This document shows positions 1-5,273 of a stretch of DNA of 5,273 bases, piece after piece (the stretch's first letter is position 1; each line of letters begins with the position of its first letter). The DNA comes from Clostridiaceae bacterium (GTDB lineage Bacteria > Bacillota > Clostridia > DSM-8532): NCBI GenBank assembly GCA_025361665.1, contig JANYKF010000238.1:1-5273 (forward strand), given 5' to 3'. The notes below the pieces were generated by a model. The model was given only the letters and a program-made list of their open reading frames with translations, did not search any database and was not told the origin of the DNA. Made by a program: the position numbers and the translations under genes.

Positions 1-797
1 GTGAAGCCCACCATCAGAGAATCCGGAAACGGCCACGGCTGGCTGGAGAGATAGCGGATGTTCCGGATGCCGATGCCGACTTCCTCCCGCACTTCCCGGG
101 CCACGCAGTCTTCAAAGGTCTCTCCGGGTTCGGCAAAACCAGCCACCAGGCTGAACAGACCTTCGGGAAAATGATTGGCGTGCGCCAGCAGGAGTTCGTC
201 CCCCCGTGTCACGGCGACGATGATGGCCGGAGACAACCGCGGATACTGCCGGTAATCGCACTCCGGACAATGCATGGACCTTTCGTCCTCCCTCGGCGTC
301 ATTTTCGCGCCGCACCGTCCGCAAAAGCGGTTGTTGCGCTGCCAGTTGAGCATTTGGAGCGCGCGGCCGGCAAGAAAACCCGCATCGCCGTCCATCAGCG
401 GCAGCAGGTTCCTGAGGCCCTGCCAGGCAAATCCGTCAGAACGGACCTCTTTCTCCGCATCGGAAGCCACCAGTGCGACGCAACAGGGATTCCCATCGAA
501 GAGTCCGAGCGAATGAACGGCCACAACCCCGTTCGTCCAATCGACGATGCGGCCTCCAACCGGCAGGGCGACCTGCCCGACGGGGAAAATCCCGATATCT
601 CCGCTTTCCCCGAAGTCCATGGGTTTCCCATCCGTGGCCGGTGAGAGGGCATGCACGAGGAGCCTGTCATCCTGAAACAGGAACCAGACCGTCCTCCTGT
701 CGGGATGGAACAGGCCCGCATCCTCTCCCTCCATCGGCTTGGCGTATGCCGGCTCATATCGGTGAAACAGGCTCCATCCTTGTGATTCAGGTTCCAT
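1..797 (-). CDS. nudC: NAD+ diphosphatase NudC, 3' end cut by window edge
   Basis: Reading from ATG at 797 gives 265 residues with no stop before the window edge. NudC hydrolyses NAD(H) to NMN(H) and AMP and, in characterised homologues, removes NAD caps from RNA; it is cytosolic. Visible in order: a weakly conserved N-terminal part (about 1-150), a four-cysteine zinc ribbon (C159, C162, C177, C180; CGRCG and CPEC), then the Nudix domain with a perfect Nudix box at 220-242 (G220, E226, R234, E235, E238, E239, G241). The NudC signature SQPWPFPDS follows at 252-260 and separates it from generic Nudix hydrolases. By comparison with E. coli NudC, roughly 45 C-terminal residues are missing. The start is supported by AGGAGG 8 nt upstream and by a normal N-domain length. 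It follows clpX after a terminator, so it is probably not an ordinary member of the clp operon. The identification is very secure. Confidence 0.95.
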   Translation of the reverse strand, partial: MEPESQGWSLFHRYEPAYAKPMEGEDAGLFHPDRRTVWFLFQDDRLLVHALSPATDGKPMDFGESGDIGIFPVGQVALPVGGRIVDWTNGVVAVHSLGLFDGNPCCVALVASDAEKEVRSDGFAWQGLRNLLPLMDGDAGFLAGRALQMLNWQRNNRFCGRCGAKMTPREDERSMHCPECDYRQYPRLSPAIIVAVTRGDELLLAHANHFPEGLFSLVAGFAEPGETFEDCVAREVREEVGIGIRNIRYLSSQPWPFPDSLMVGF

Positions 798-805
798 ACC
801 CACTG

Positions 806-811
806 CCTCCT
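806..811 (-). promoter_or_regulatory. Ribosome binding site of nudC
   Basis: A perfect AGGAGG on the minus strand, 8 nt before the ATG at 797, fixes the nudC start. It lies only about 12 nt beyond the stem of the clpX-nudC terminator hairpin, immediately after the U-rich tract. No room remains for a promoter between terminator and ribosome binding site. Confidence 0.85.
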
Positions 812-814
812 GTC

Positions 815-866
815 AAGAGAAAAGGCCGCATGCCCTTGGAGCGTTCCTGCTCCGGCACATGCGGCC
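815..866 (-). terminator. Intrinsic terminator after clpX
   Basis: On the minus strand a perfect 9-bp stem GGCCGCATG (866-858) / CATGCGGCC (832-824) encloses a second stem GGAGC (853-849) / GCTCC (842-838) with a 6-nt loop. A G.U pair and two C.G pairs can extend the outer stem inward. TTTTCTCTT (823-815) follows directly. This fits a Rho-independent terminator for the clpP-clpX transcript, about 105 nt after the clpX stop. The opposite strand has no U-tract after the stem, so it works in one direction only. The U-tract is interrupted by C, so it may be leaky. Confidence 0.75.
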
Positions 867-970
867 ATCGGTTATCCATATCGTTTCATCTGTATTTTCC
901 AGGCAATCCGATCTGCCATTGAGGGAGAGAGAGCCCCTCTGAAATCCTTCCGGATTCACTCCGTTTGTTT

Positions 971-2263
971 TCAGGAGGCAGAATCCACTTCGTTTCGCTT
1001 TTTCTTCTTCACCGGAGCGATGACCCGCCGACCCTCACCGTGAATCAGTCGCGGCGTGCCGTTGCTGAGAATCGTTTCCTTGTCGAGGATGCATTTTTCC
1101 ACCGTATCCGTCGTCGGAATGTCGTACATCACATCCAGCATGATTTCTTCCATGATGGCCCGCAGCCCGCGCGCTCCGGTTTTCCGTTCCAGTGCCCTGC
1201 CGGCAATGGCATCGAGTGCTTCCTCTTCGACTTCCAGCTTGACGCCGTCAATCTGGAAAAGCTTTTCATACTGTTTGATGATGGCGTTCTTGGGCTTCGT
1301 GAGGATATCGATGAGAGCCGAGCGGTCCAGTGCGTGAAGGGGCACCACGACCGGCAGACGGCCCACGAATTCGGGAATCAGCCCATACTTGACCAGGTCC
1401 GTCGGATTCACGTTCTTGTAGATCTCGCTGATGTCGAGTTCCTTTTTGCTTTCGATCACGGCGCCGAATCCCATCGTCTTGTTTCCGATGCGGTTCTGGA
1501 TGATCTTTTCAAGGCCGTCGAATGCGCCGCCGCAGATGAACAGGATGTTGGTCGTGTCTATCTGCAGAAACTCCTGGTGCGGGTGCTTCCGGCCCCCTTG
1601 CGGCGGGACGGAGGCAACCGTGCCTTCGAGTATCTTGAGGAGGGCCTGCTGAACCCCTTCTCCGCTGACATCGCGCGTGATGGAGACATTCTCGGACTTC
1701 CGCGCGATCTTGTCGACTTCGTCGATGTAGATGATGCCGTTTTGCGCGCGGGCAATGTCGAAATCCGCCGCCTGGATGAGCTTGAGCAGGATATTCTCGA
1801 CATCTTCGCCCACATACCCCGCTTCCGTGAGGGAGGTCGCGTCGGCGATGGCAAACGGGACGTTCAGGATCTTGGCCAGCGACTGTGCCAGATAGGTCTT
1901 GCCGCAGCCGGTGGGGCCGATCAGGAGGATGTTGCTTTTCTGCAGCTCCACGTCATCCTTCGTTTTCTCGGCGCGGATGCGCTTGTAGTGATTGTAGACG
2001 GAAACGGCCAGTGCGCGCTTCGGACGCTCCTGCCCCACGACATACTGATCCAGGATCGCCTTGATTTCCGATGGCTTGAGCAGGGCATCCGGGGTGATGG
2101 GACTGTTGAACTCCTCGAAATCATCATCGATGATATCAGAGCAGAGATCCACGCACTCATCGCAGATATTCACGCCCGGGCCTGCCACGAGACGCCGCAC
2201 CTGATCCTGCGTCTTGCCGCAGAAGGAGCATTTCAATTGCTTTTTGTCGTCAATTTTCGCCAT
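971..2263 (-). CDS. clpX: ATP-dependent Clp protease ATP-binding subunit ClpX
   Basis: A 430-residue AAA+ unfoldase, full length for the family. As a hexamer in the cytosol it recognises tagged or damaged proteins, unfolds them with ATP and feeds them to ClpP. The N-terminal zinc-binding domain has C12, C15, C34 and C37. The AAA+ core has Walker A GPTGCGKT (116-123), pore-1 loop GYVGED (149-154), Walker B ending in YIDEVDK (179-185), the RKH pore loop (225-227), the arginine finger in EFVGRLP (R302) and sensor-2 GAR (R365). The ClpP-docking loop reads MGF (264-266) instead of the classic IGF; this is a conservative change. The C-terminus is short and basic (KKKKR, 419-423). The ATG lies 3 nt after the clpP stop and its GGGG ribosome-binding core lies inside clpP, which suggests translational coupling. 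The gene ends in TGA at 973-971, ahead of a terminator. Confidence 0.98.
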   Translation of the reverse strand: MAKIDDKKQLKCSFCGKTQDQVRRLVAGPGVNICDECVDLCSDIIDDDFEEFNSPITPDALLKPSEIKAILDQYVVGQERPKRALAVSVYNHYKRIRAEKTKDDVELQKSNILLIGPTGCGKTYLAQSLAKILNVPFAIADATSLTEAGYVGEDVENILLKLIQAADFDIARAQNGIIYIDEVDKIARKSENVSITRDVSGEGVQQALLKILEGTVASVPPQGGRKHPHQEFLQIDTTNILFICGGAFDGLEKIIQNRIGNKTMGFGAVIESKKELDISEIYKNVNPTDLVKYGLIPEFVGRLPVVVPLHALDRSALIDILTKPKNAIIKQYEKLFQIDGVKLEVEEEALDAIAGRALERKTGARGLRAIMEEIMLDVMYDIPTTDTVEKCILDKETILSNGTPRLIHGEGRRVIAPVKKKKRNEVDSAS

Positions 2264-2266
2264 TCG

Positions 2267-2857
2267 TCACCCCGGTATCCTTTTCTCCATGATATGATCC
2301 ACCAGGCCGTATGCCTTGGCTTCTTCCGCGTCCATGAAATAGTCGCGCTCCACGTCCTGTTCGATCTTCGCAAGCGGCTGCCCGGTTTTTTCGCTGAGCA
2401 TGCGGTTGAGTTTGTCCTTGACTTTCAGAATCCACTCCGCGTGGATTTTGATGTCCGTAGCCTGGCCACGCGCGCCGCCAAGCGGTTGGTGAATCATGAT
2501 GGTGCTGTTGGGGAGCGCGTACCGTTTTCCCTTTGCACCGGCGGTCAGCAGGAAAGCGCCCATGGAAGCGGCCATGCCCACGCAGATCGTGGACACATCC
2601 GGCTTCACATGCTGCATGGTGTCGTAGATGGCCATGCCCGATGTGATGGAACCACCCGGGCTGTTGATGTACAATTGAATATCCTTGTCGGGGTCATCGG
2701 CTTCGAGGAAAAGCATCTGGGCGACCACGAGGGAAGCGGTAACATCATTGACCTCATCGCTGAGCATGATGATGCGATCTTTCAAAAGCCTGGAAAAAAT
2801 GTCAAACGACCGCTCTCCGCGGCTGCTTTGTTCTACGACAATCGGTACGAGGGACAT
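2267..2857 (-). CDS. clpP: ATP-dependent Clp protease proteolytic subunit ClpP
   Basis: A 196-residue serine peptidase of family S14, the usual length. Fourteen subunits form a barrel that degrades polypeptides delivered by ClpX or another Clp ATPase. The catalytic triad is complete: S98 in GMAASMG, H123 in IHQP and D172 in RDYFM. The NSPGGS segment (65-70), which helps form the oxyanion site, and the dimer-interface handle segment around [10 protein letters not shown] (132-141) are intact. The N-terminal loop residues PIVVEQ (5-10) are typical, and any propeptide would be only a few residues long. The start is supported by AAAGGAGG 5 nt upstream. It has its own good promoter in the gap behind tig and is followed after 3 nt by clpX, so the two subunits are probably made together. 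Nothing looks truncated or degenerate. Confidence 0.98.
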   Translation of the reverse strand: MSLVPIVVEQSSRGERSFDIFSRLLKDRIIMLSDEVNDVTASLVVAQMLFLEADDPDKDIQLYINSPGGSITSGMAIYDTMQHVKPDVSTICVGMAASMGAFLLTAGAKGKRYALPNSTIMIHQPLGGARGQATDIKIHAEWILKVKDKLNRMLSEKTGQPLAKIEQDVERDYFMDAEEAKAYGLVDHIMEKRIPG

Positions 2858-2914
2858 AGGGGCCTCCTTTCAATGGTTGGCCGGACAGGTTTGCGTGTTG
2901 CATGAGGGTTTCCC

Positions 2915-2940
2915 GGTGAAACTTTTTCACCAGTTTGACC
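2915..2940 (-). repeat. Heptad direct repeat plus inverted repeat, CtsR-operator-like, in clpP leader
   Basis: On the minus strand GGTCAAA (2940-2934) is followed after 2 nt by GGTGAAA (2931-2925), then AAG, then TTTCACC (2921-2915), the exact complement of the second heptad. The first heptad matches the CtsR half-site RGTCAAA exactly and the second matches 6 of 7 positions. The known CtsR spacing is 3 nt, not 2. It sits just downstream of the predicted clpP transcription start. It may instead be a plain palindromic operator or a 7-bp hairpin in the leader RNA. GTTTC (2922-2918) can alternatively pair with GAAAC (2912-2908), excluding the first hairpin. Confidence 0.4.
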
Positions 2941-2949
2941 TACTCTGAT

Positions 2950-2978
2950 ATTATATTCCCGTCCTCCCCGATTTGCAA
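2950..2978 (-). promoter_or_regulatory. Sigma-70-type promoter of clpP-clpX
   Basis: The -35 element TTGCAA (2978-2973, 4 of 6 matches) is separated by 17 nt from a perfect -10 TATAAT (2955-2950). Transcription would start near 2943 and give a clpP leader of about 85 nt. It lies in the 132-nt tig-clpP gap. No terminator is visible before it, so readthrough from tig is also likely. Confidence 0.65.
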
Positions 2979-2989
2979 ACAAGATTTCT

Positions 2990-4276
2990 TCAGCCGGCTG
3001 CCGCACTGTCTGTCATGCGCCTGATGGCTTCATTGCTGCAGGCCCGTTCCATGACATGTTCCATGTCGTGGTCGTGCAGCTGCGTACGGATCTCTTCCAC
3101 CGTCTGCCCATATTGTTTCGCCATGACAGCAAGTTCCGCCTCTATCATCTCTTCCGAGGCCTCGATGCCTTCCGCCTTCACGACCGCTTCAAGAAGGAGC
3201 TGGGTCTTTACGTTCTCTCTCGCATTGTCGCGGAAATCCGCACGGAGTTGGTCTTCCTTCATGCCCATCATGGCCATGTACTTTTTGAGGTCCATCCCCT
3301 GGTAGCGCAGGTTCATGTCGAACTGGCGAAGTATGCCGTTGAGCTGGGTCGCCACCATGGCATCGGGAATCTCGACGGACAGATTGGCGGCGGCGGCTTT
3401 CAGCACTTCCTCCTCGAATTTGCGCTCCGAGCCTTCCGTGGCAGTAGTGGAAAGTTTCCGGCCGATATCGGCCTTGTATGCCTCCAACGTGTCGAATTCA
3501 CTGACATCCTTGGCGAACTCATCATCCAGATCCGGCATTTCACGATACTTGATCTGATTCACGGTTACCGTGAACCTTGCCTCTTTTCCCGCCAACTCGG
3601 AACTATGATACGATTCCGGGAAAACCACATTGACTTCGGTCTCCGTAAGCAGTTCCACCCCGACCAGCTGCTCTTCGAAACCCGGAATGAAGCTGCCGGA
3701 ACCGATGACCAGGGAGTAGTCCTTTCCGGTTCCGCCTTCGAATGCAATCCCGTCCGAATACCCTTGGAAATCGATCGTGAGGTTGTCTCCATTCTGAACG
3801 GCGCGGTCTTCCACCGTGATCAGGCGGGAATTGCGTTCCCGGACACGGTCCAGCTCCTTTTCCACGTCTTCGTCGGTGATCATGACGGAATCCTTTTCCA
3901 CGGAAAGACCCAGGTATTGTCCCAAAACCACCTCCGGCTTTACCGTGACCGTGGCGGTGAATATGAGGGGTGTGCCGACTCCGATCTTGTCGACATCGAT
4001 TTCCGGACGATCGACGGGCTCGATGCCCAGTTCCGCGATGGCCTTCTCATACGCCGGCGGGCATGCGATGTTGATGGCATCCTCGTAAAAAATGCTTTCG
4101 CCATACATACGTTCAATCATGTGCCGGGGTGCTTTGCCCTTGCGGAATCCCTGCAGGGCGTAACGGCCCTTGTTCTTCGCATAGGACTTTTCCATCGCTT
4201 CGTCGAACGTCATCGCGTCCACCTCGATCGTGAGCTTCACAGTATTTTTTTCTACCTGTTCCAATTTTGCGCTCAT
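2990..4276 (-). CDS. tig: Trigger factor, ribosome-associated chaperone and peptidyl-prolyl isomerase
   Basis: A 428-residue protein of normal trigger-factor length. It binds at the ribosomal exit tunnel, shields nascent chains and catalyses proline isomerisation. The N-terminal ribosome-binding domain (about 1-115) carries the signature GFRKGKAP at 43-50, which contacts the ribosome. A central FKBP-type isomerase domain (about 155-245) contains NGDNLTIDFQG (162-172), the FEGG turn (179-182) and IPGFEEQLVG (197-206). The C-terminal helical chaperone arms (about 250-420) are rich in charged and methionine residues, as is usual for this region. The start is supported by AGGAGG 9 nt upstream. 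The order tig-clpP-clpX is conserved in many bacteria and links co-translational folding to degradation. The stop is followed by clpP 132 nt later with no terminator between. All domains are intact. Confidence 0.97.
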   Translation of the reverse strand: MSAKLEQVEKNTVKLTIEVDAMTFDEAMEKSYAKNKGRYALQGFRKGKAPRHMIERMYGESIFYEDAINIACPPAYEKAIAELGIEPVDRPEIDVDKIGVGTPLIFTATVTVKPEVVLGQYLGLSVEKDSVMITDEDVEKELDRVRERNSRLITVEDRAVQNGDNLTIDFQGYSDGIAFEGGTGKDYSLVIGSGSFIPGFEEQLVGVELLTETEVNVVFPESYHSSELAGKEARFTVTVNQIKYREMPDLDDEFAKDVSEFDTLEAYKADIGRKLSTTATEGSERKFEEEVLKAAAANLSVEIPDAMVATQLNGILRQFDMNLRYQGMDLKKYMAMMGMKEDQLRADFRDNARENVKTQLLLEAVVKAEGIEASEEMIEAELAVMAKQYGQTVEEIRTQLHDHDMEHVMERACSNEAIRRMTDSAAAG

Positions 4277-4408
4277 GCTGCCGCGCCTCCTGATCCTGTT
4301 TTTTCGGGGAACACGCCCCTATATGCCGGGCCCGTGATCGGGCACGAATACTCATTTTCTTTCGGTTGAATCCGAAACCTGCTCCATTGCTCAAAACCAT
4401 GTTTCCAC
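4277..4408 (-). other. Gene-free leader of tig with three small hairpins
   Basis: This stretch between the upstream terminator and the tig start holds no supportable gene. It contains three inverted repeats: TTTCGG/CCGAAA with a 6-nt loop (4377-4360), GCCCG/CGGGC with a 4-nt loop (4343-4330) and GGGG/CCCC with a 6-nt loop (4319-4306). None has a U-tract on the minus strand. The tig ribosome binding site AGGAGG is at 4291-4286. I found no convincing promoter here; the best pairing (TTCGTG-N17-CATATA) is poor. Short GC-rich stems can arise by chance. Confidence 0.4.
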
Positions 4409-4449
4409 AAAAAAAAGGCGGCTATCATCCCCATAGCCCTAAAAGCCGC
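4409..4449 (-). terminator. Intrinsic terminator between the phosphoesterase gene and tig
   Basis: On the minus strand GGCTAT (4438-4433) pairs with ATAGCC (4425-4420) around a 7-nt loop. GGC (4447-4445) can add pairs with GCC (4419-4417) across a 6-nt bulge. An uninterrupted T8 (4416-4409) follows at once. An alternative fold pairs GCGGCT (4449-4444) with AGCCGC (4423-4418) and shares the same 3' arm. This is a good Rho-independent terminator for the upstream gene. A promoter-like sequence directly before it raises the possibility that it also acts as an attenuator for tig. Confidence 0.75.
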
Positions 4450-4452
4450 TTA

Positions 4453-4481
4453 ATTGTACCATGAATCCCGACAATCTTCAA
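4453..4481 (-). promoter_or_regulatory. Candidate extended -10 promoter upstream of tig
   Basis: The -35 TTGAAG (4481-4476, 4 of 6) is separated by 17 nt from TACAAT (4458-4453, 5 of 6), with a TG one base before it (TGGTACAAT), the extended -10 motif. The predicted start near 4446 falls inside the 5' arm of the adjacent terminator. It is the best promoter match I found in the gap ahead of tig, but transcripts would meet the terminator within about 40 nt. Confidence 0.45.
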
Positions 4482-4486
4482 GATTG
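4472..4486. repeat. 15-bp palindrome overlapping the candidate -35 element
   Basis: CAATCTT and AAGATTG flank a single central base, giving perfect 7-bp arms. The palindrome starts 11 nt after the phosphoesterase stop codon and covers the TTGAAG -35 hexamer. That position suits a repressor operator. As RNA it would form only a weak, tight hairpin. No regulator family is recognised from the half-site. Confidence 0.5.
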
Positions 4487-4497
4487 ATCCGGCGCAA

Positions 4498-5205
4498 TCA
4501 ATCCGCTGAAATCAAAAAGGGCTGAAACTGCAGGTTGTCAGCCGCCACAAGACGGTAATCGATGCCATCCTGCATACCCTGGATGGCCGCATACCGGCCA
4601 CGCCCGTGCAAGTGGCCGTACAGGCAGTGACTCGCCCCGTATTCGCGCATGATGTCCACATACGCACCGGGTTCCCGGCGTGCGTTGAAGGGTGGAAAGT
4701 GAAGCAGCACGCAGCGTTTCCCCGATCCCAGCTTCACGGCGGCCTGCATGGACAGCTTCAGCCGCTCCTGTTCCCGCAGGAATATCTTCCGATCTTCGGG
4801 ACTGAAGTCCTCATCACCCGGCGATTTCCATCCACGAGCCCCGCAGATGGCGAAATCCCCCACCAGGACGGCATTGTTGTGCAGGATGCGGATGCTGCGG
4901 ATCCCATGCTCCATGAAAAAGACATCCATCTTTCTCTGCGTGGTCCACCAATAGTCATGGTTGCCCTTCGTCATGATTTTCTGTCCCGGAAGGGACTCAA
5001 GCCATGTGAAATCGGGAATGGCCTCGGACAGGTAGGTGGCCCAGGAAAAGTCTCCGGGCATCAGAACCGTGTCTTCGGGTTTTACGGTCCGTTCCCAGTT
5101 TTCCCTGAGGCGGTCTATGTGATCGACCCATCCCGATCCAAACACATCCATCGGCTTGCCGACTCCAATCGCCAGATGAAGATCGGATATCGCGTATAAT
5201 GCCAT
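4498..5205 (-). CDS. Calcineurin-like metallophosphoesterase (COG1768 type)
   Basis: A 235-residue predicted cytosolic phosphohydrolase with no signal peptide or membrane segment. The dimetal-site motifs are complete and in order: D8-x-H10 (SDLH), GDF at 51-53 (D52), GNHD at 81-84, HFPP with H169, and GHLH at 197-200. These place it in the calcineurin-like metallophosphoesterase superfamily, and its size and overall sequence resemble the COG1768 predicted phosphohydrolases. The physiological substrate is not known to me and cannot be read from the sequence. The start is fixed by the first metal motif lying 8 residues in and by GGGAGG 4 nt upstream, which is slightly close spacing. A possible upstream gene ends 12 nt before it. 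A terminator follows about 50 nt after its stop, so it probably ends its own transcription unit and is separate from tig. Confidence 0.9.
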   Translation of the reverse strand: MALYAISDLHLAIGVGKPMDVFGSGWVDHIDRLRENWERTVKPEDTVLMPGDFSWATYLSEAIPDFTWLESLPGQKIMTKGNHDYWWTTQRKMDVFFMEHGIRSIRILHNNAVLVGDFAICGARGWKSPGDEDFSPEDRKIFLREQERLKLSMQAAVKLGSGKRCVLLHFPPFNARREPGAYVDIMREYGASHCLYGHLHGRGRYAAIQGMQDGIDYRLVAADNLQFQPFLISAD

Positions 5206-5217
5206 GCAGCCTCCCGT

Positions 5218-5273
5218 TCACGTGCCTGATGCCATACCCGGGATATCCGCAGGATCCGGGCGGTTCGAACGTG
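5218..5273 (-). CDS. Possible C-terminal end of an unidentified upstream gene
   Basis: One minus-strand frame is open from the window edge for 17 full codons (ending PGMASGT) to TGA at 5220-5218. The stop lies 12 nt before the phosphoesterase start and just ahead of its ribosome binding site, the usual arrangement inside an operon. The fragment is too short to identify, and another frame here is also open, so this rests on position alone. Confidence 0.4.
   Translation of the reverse strand, partial: RSNRPDPADIPGMASGT

Noticed and set aside
811..816. A perfect -35 hexamer TTGACA on the minus strand just before the nudC ribosome binding site.
   Set aside because: The sequence 16-18 nt downstream (around AACCTG) has no -10 resemblance and already lies inside nudC.
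787..879. A 30-codon minus-strand frame (ATG at 879) running through the terminator and overlapping the nudC start, as a possible leader peptide.
   Set aside because: It has no ribosome binding site ahead of its ATG and no regulatory codon run, and its sequence is largely dictated by the hairpin.
875..906. TTGCCT (906-901) and TATGGA (880-875) as a nudC promoter.
   Set aside because: The spacer is 20 nt and both hexamers are imperfect, so the match is too weak to call.
941..957. AATCC/GGATT inverted repeat shortly after the clpX stop.
   Set aside because: The 5-bp stem has no U-tract, and the much stronger hairpin at 824-866 explains termination.
965..2905. A 646-codon open frame on the plus strand opposite clpX and clpP.
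   Set aside because: It lies entirely antisense to two intact conserved genes, crosses their junction and has no recognisable motifs. Codon bias of GC-rich genes commonly leaves such mirror frames open.
2858..2989. A terminator for tig in the tig-clpP gap.
   Set aside because: No GC-rich hairpin followed by a T-run on the minus strand was found; the palindrome at 2991-3000 has no loop and no U-tract.
3056..4369. A 437-codon open frame on the plus strand opposite tig.
   Set aside because: It is antisense to an intact trigger factor gene and shows no domain signature; it is best explained as a codon-bias shadow.

Overview
The window is about 5.3 kb of compact bacterial chromosome of moderately high GC. 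Every gene I can support lies on the minus strand, so transcription runs from high to low coordinates. Strong AGGAGG-type ribosome binding sites, a tig-clpP-clpX cluster and a COG1768-type metallophosphoesterase suggest a member of the Bacillota. The fairly high GC and the protein sequences would fit the Negativicutes, but that is inference from memory and not proven by the sequence.

Layout in order of transcription: (1) 5273-5218, the possible tail of an unidentified upstream gene; (2) 5205-4498, a calcineurin-like metallophosphoesterase; (3) 4497-4277, a gene-free stretch with a palindrome, an extended -10 promoter, a U8 intrinsic terminator and three small hairpins; (4) 4276-2990, trigger factor (tig); (5) 2989-2858, a short gap with a good sigma-70-type promoter (TTGCAA-N17-TATAAT) and a heptad repeat resembling, but not matching, a CtsR operator; (6) 2857-2267, clpP; (7) 2263-971, clpX, starting 3 nt after the clpP stop; (8) 970-798, a gap with a strong intrinsic terminator; (9) 797-1, a NudC-type NAD+ diphosphatase cut by the window edge.

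The core is a protein quality-control module. Trigger factor meets nascent chains at the ribosome. ClpX recognises, unfolds and threads substrates into the ClpP chamber, where they are degraded. tig may read through into clpP-clpX, since no terminator is visible between them, while clpP also has its own promoter. nudC (NAD(H) and NAD-capped RNA hydrolysis) lies beyond the clpX terminator and is probably a separate unit or depends on readthrough. No lon gene follows clpX here.

I see no mobile element, CRISPR array, tRNA or rRNA, and no undescribed system. The points most worth a second look are regulatory: the promoter/terminator arrangement ahead of tig, the repeat at the clpP start region, and the terminator hairpin lying directly against the nudC ribosome binding site.
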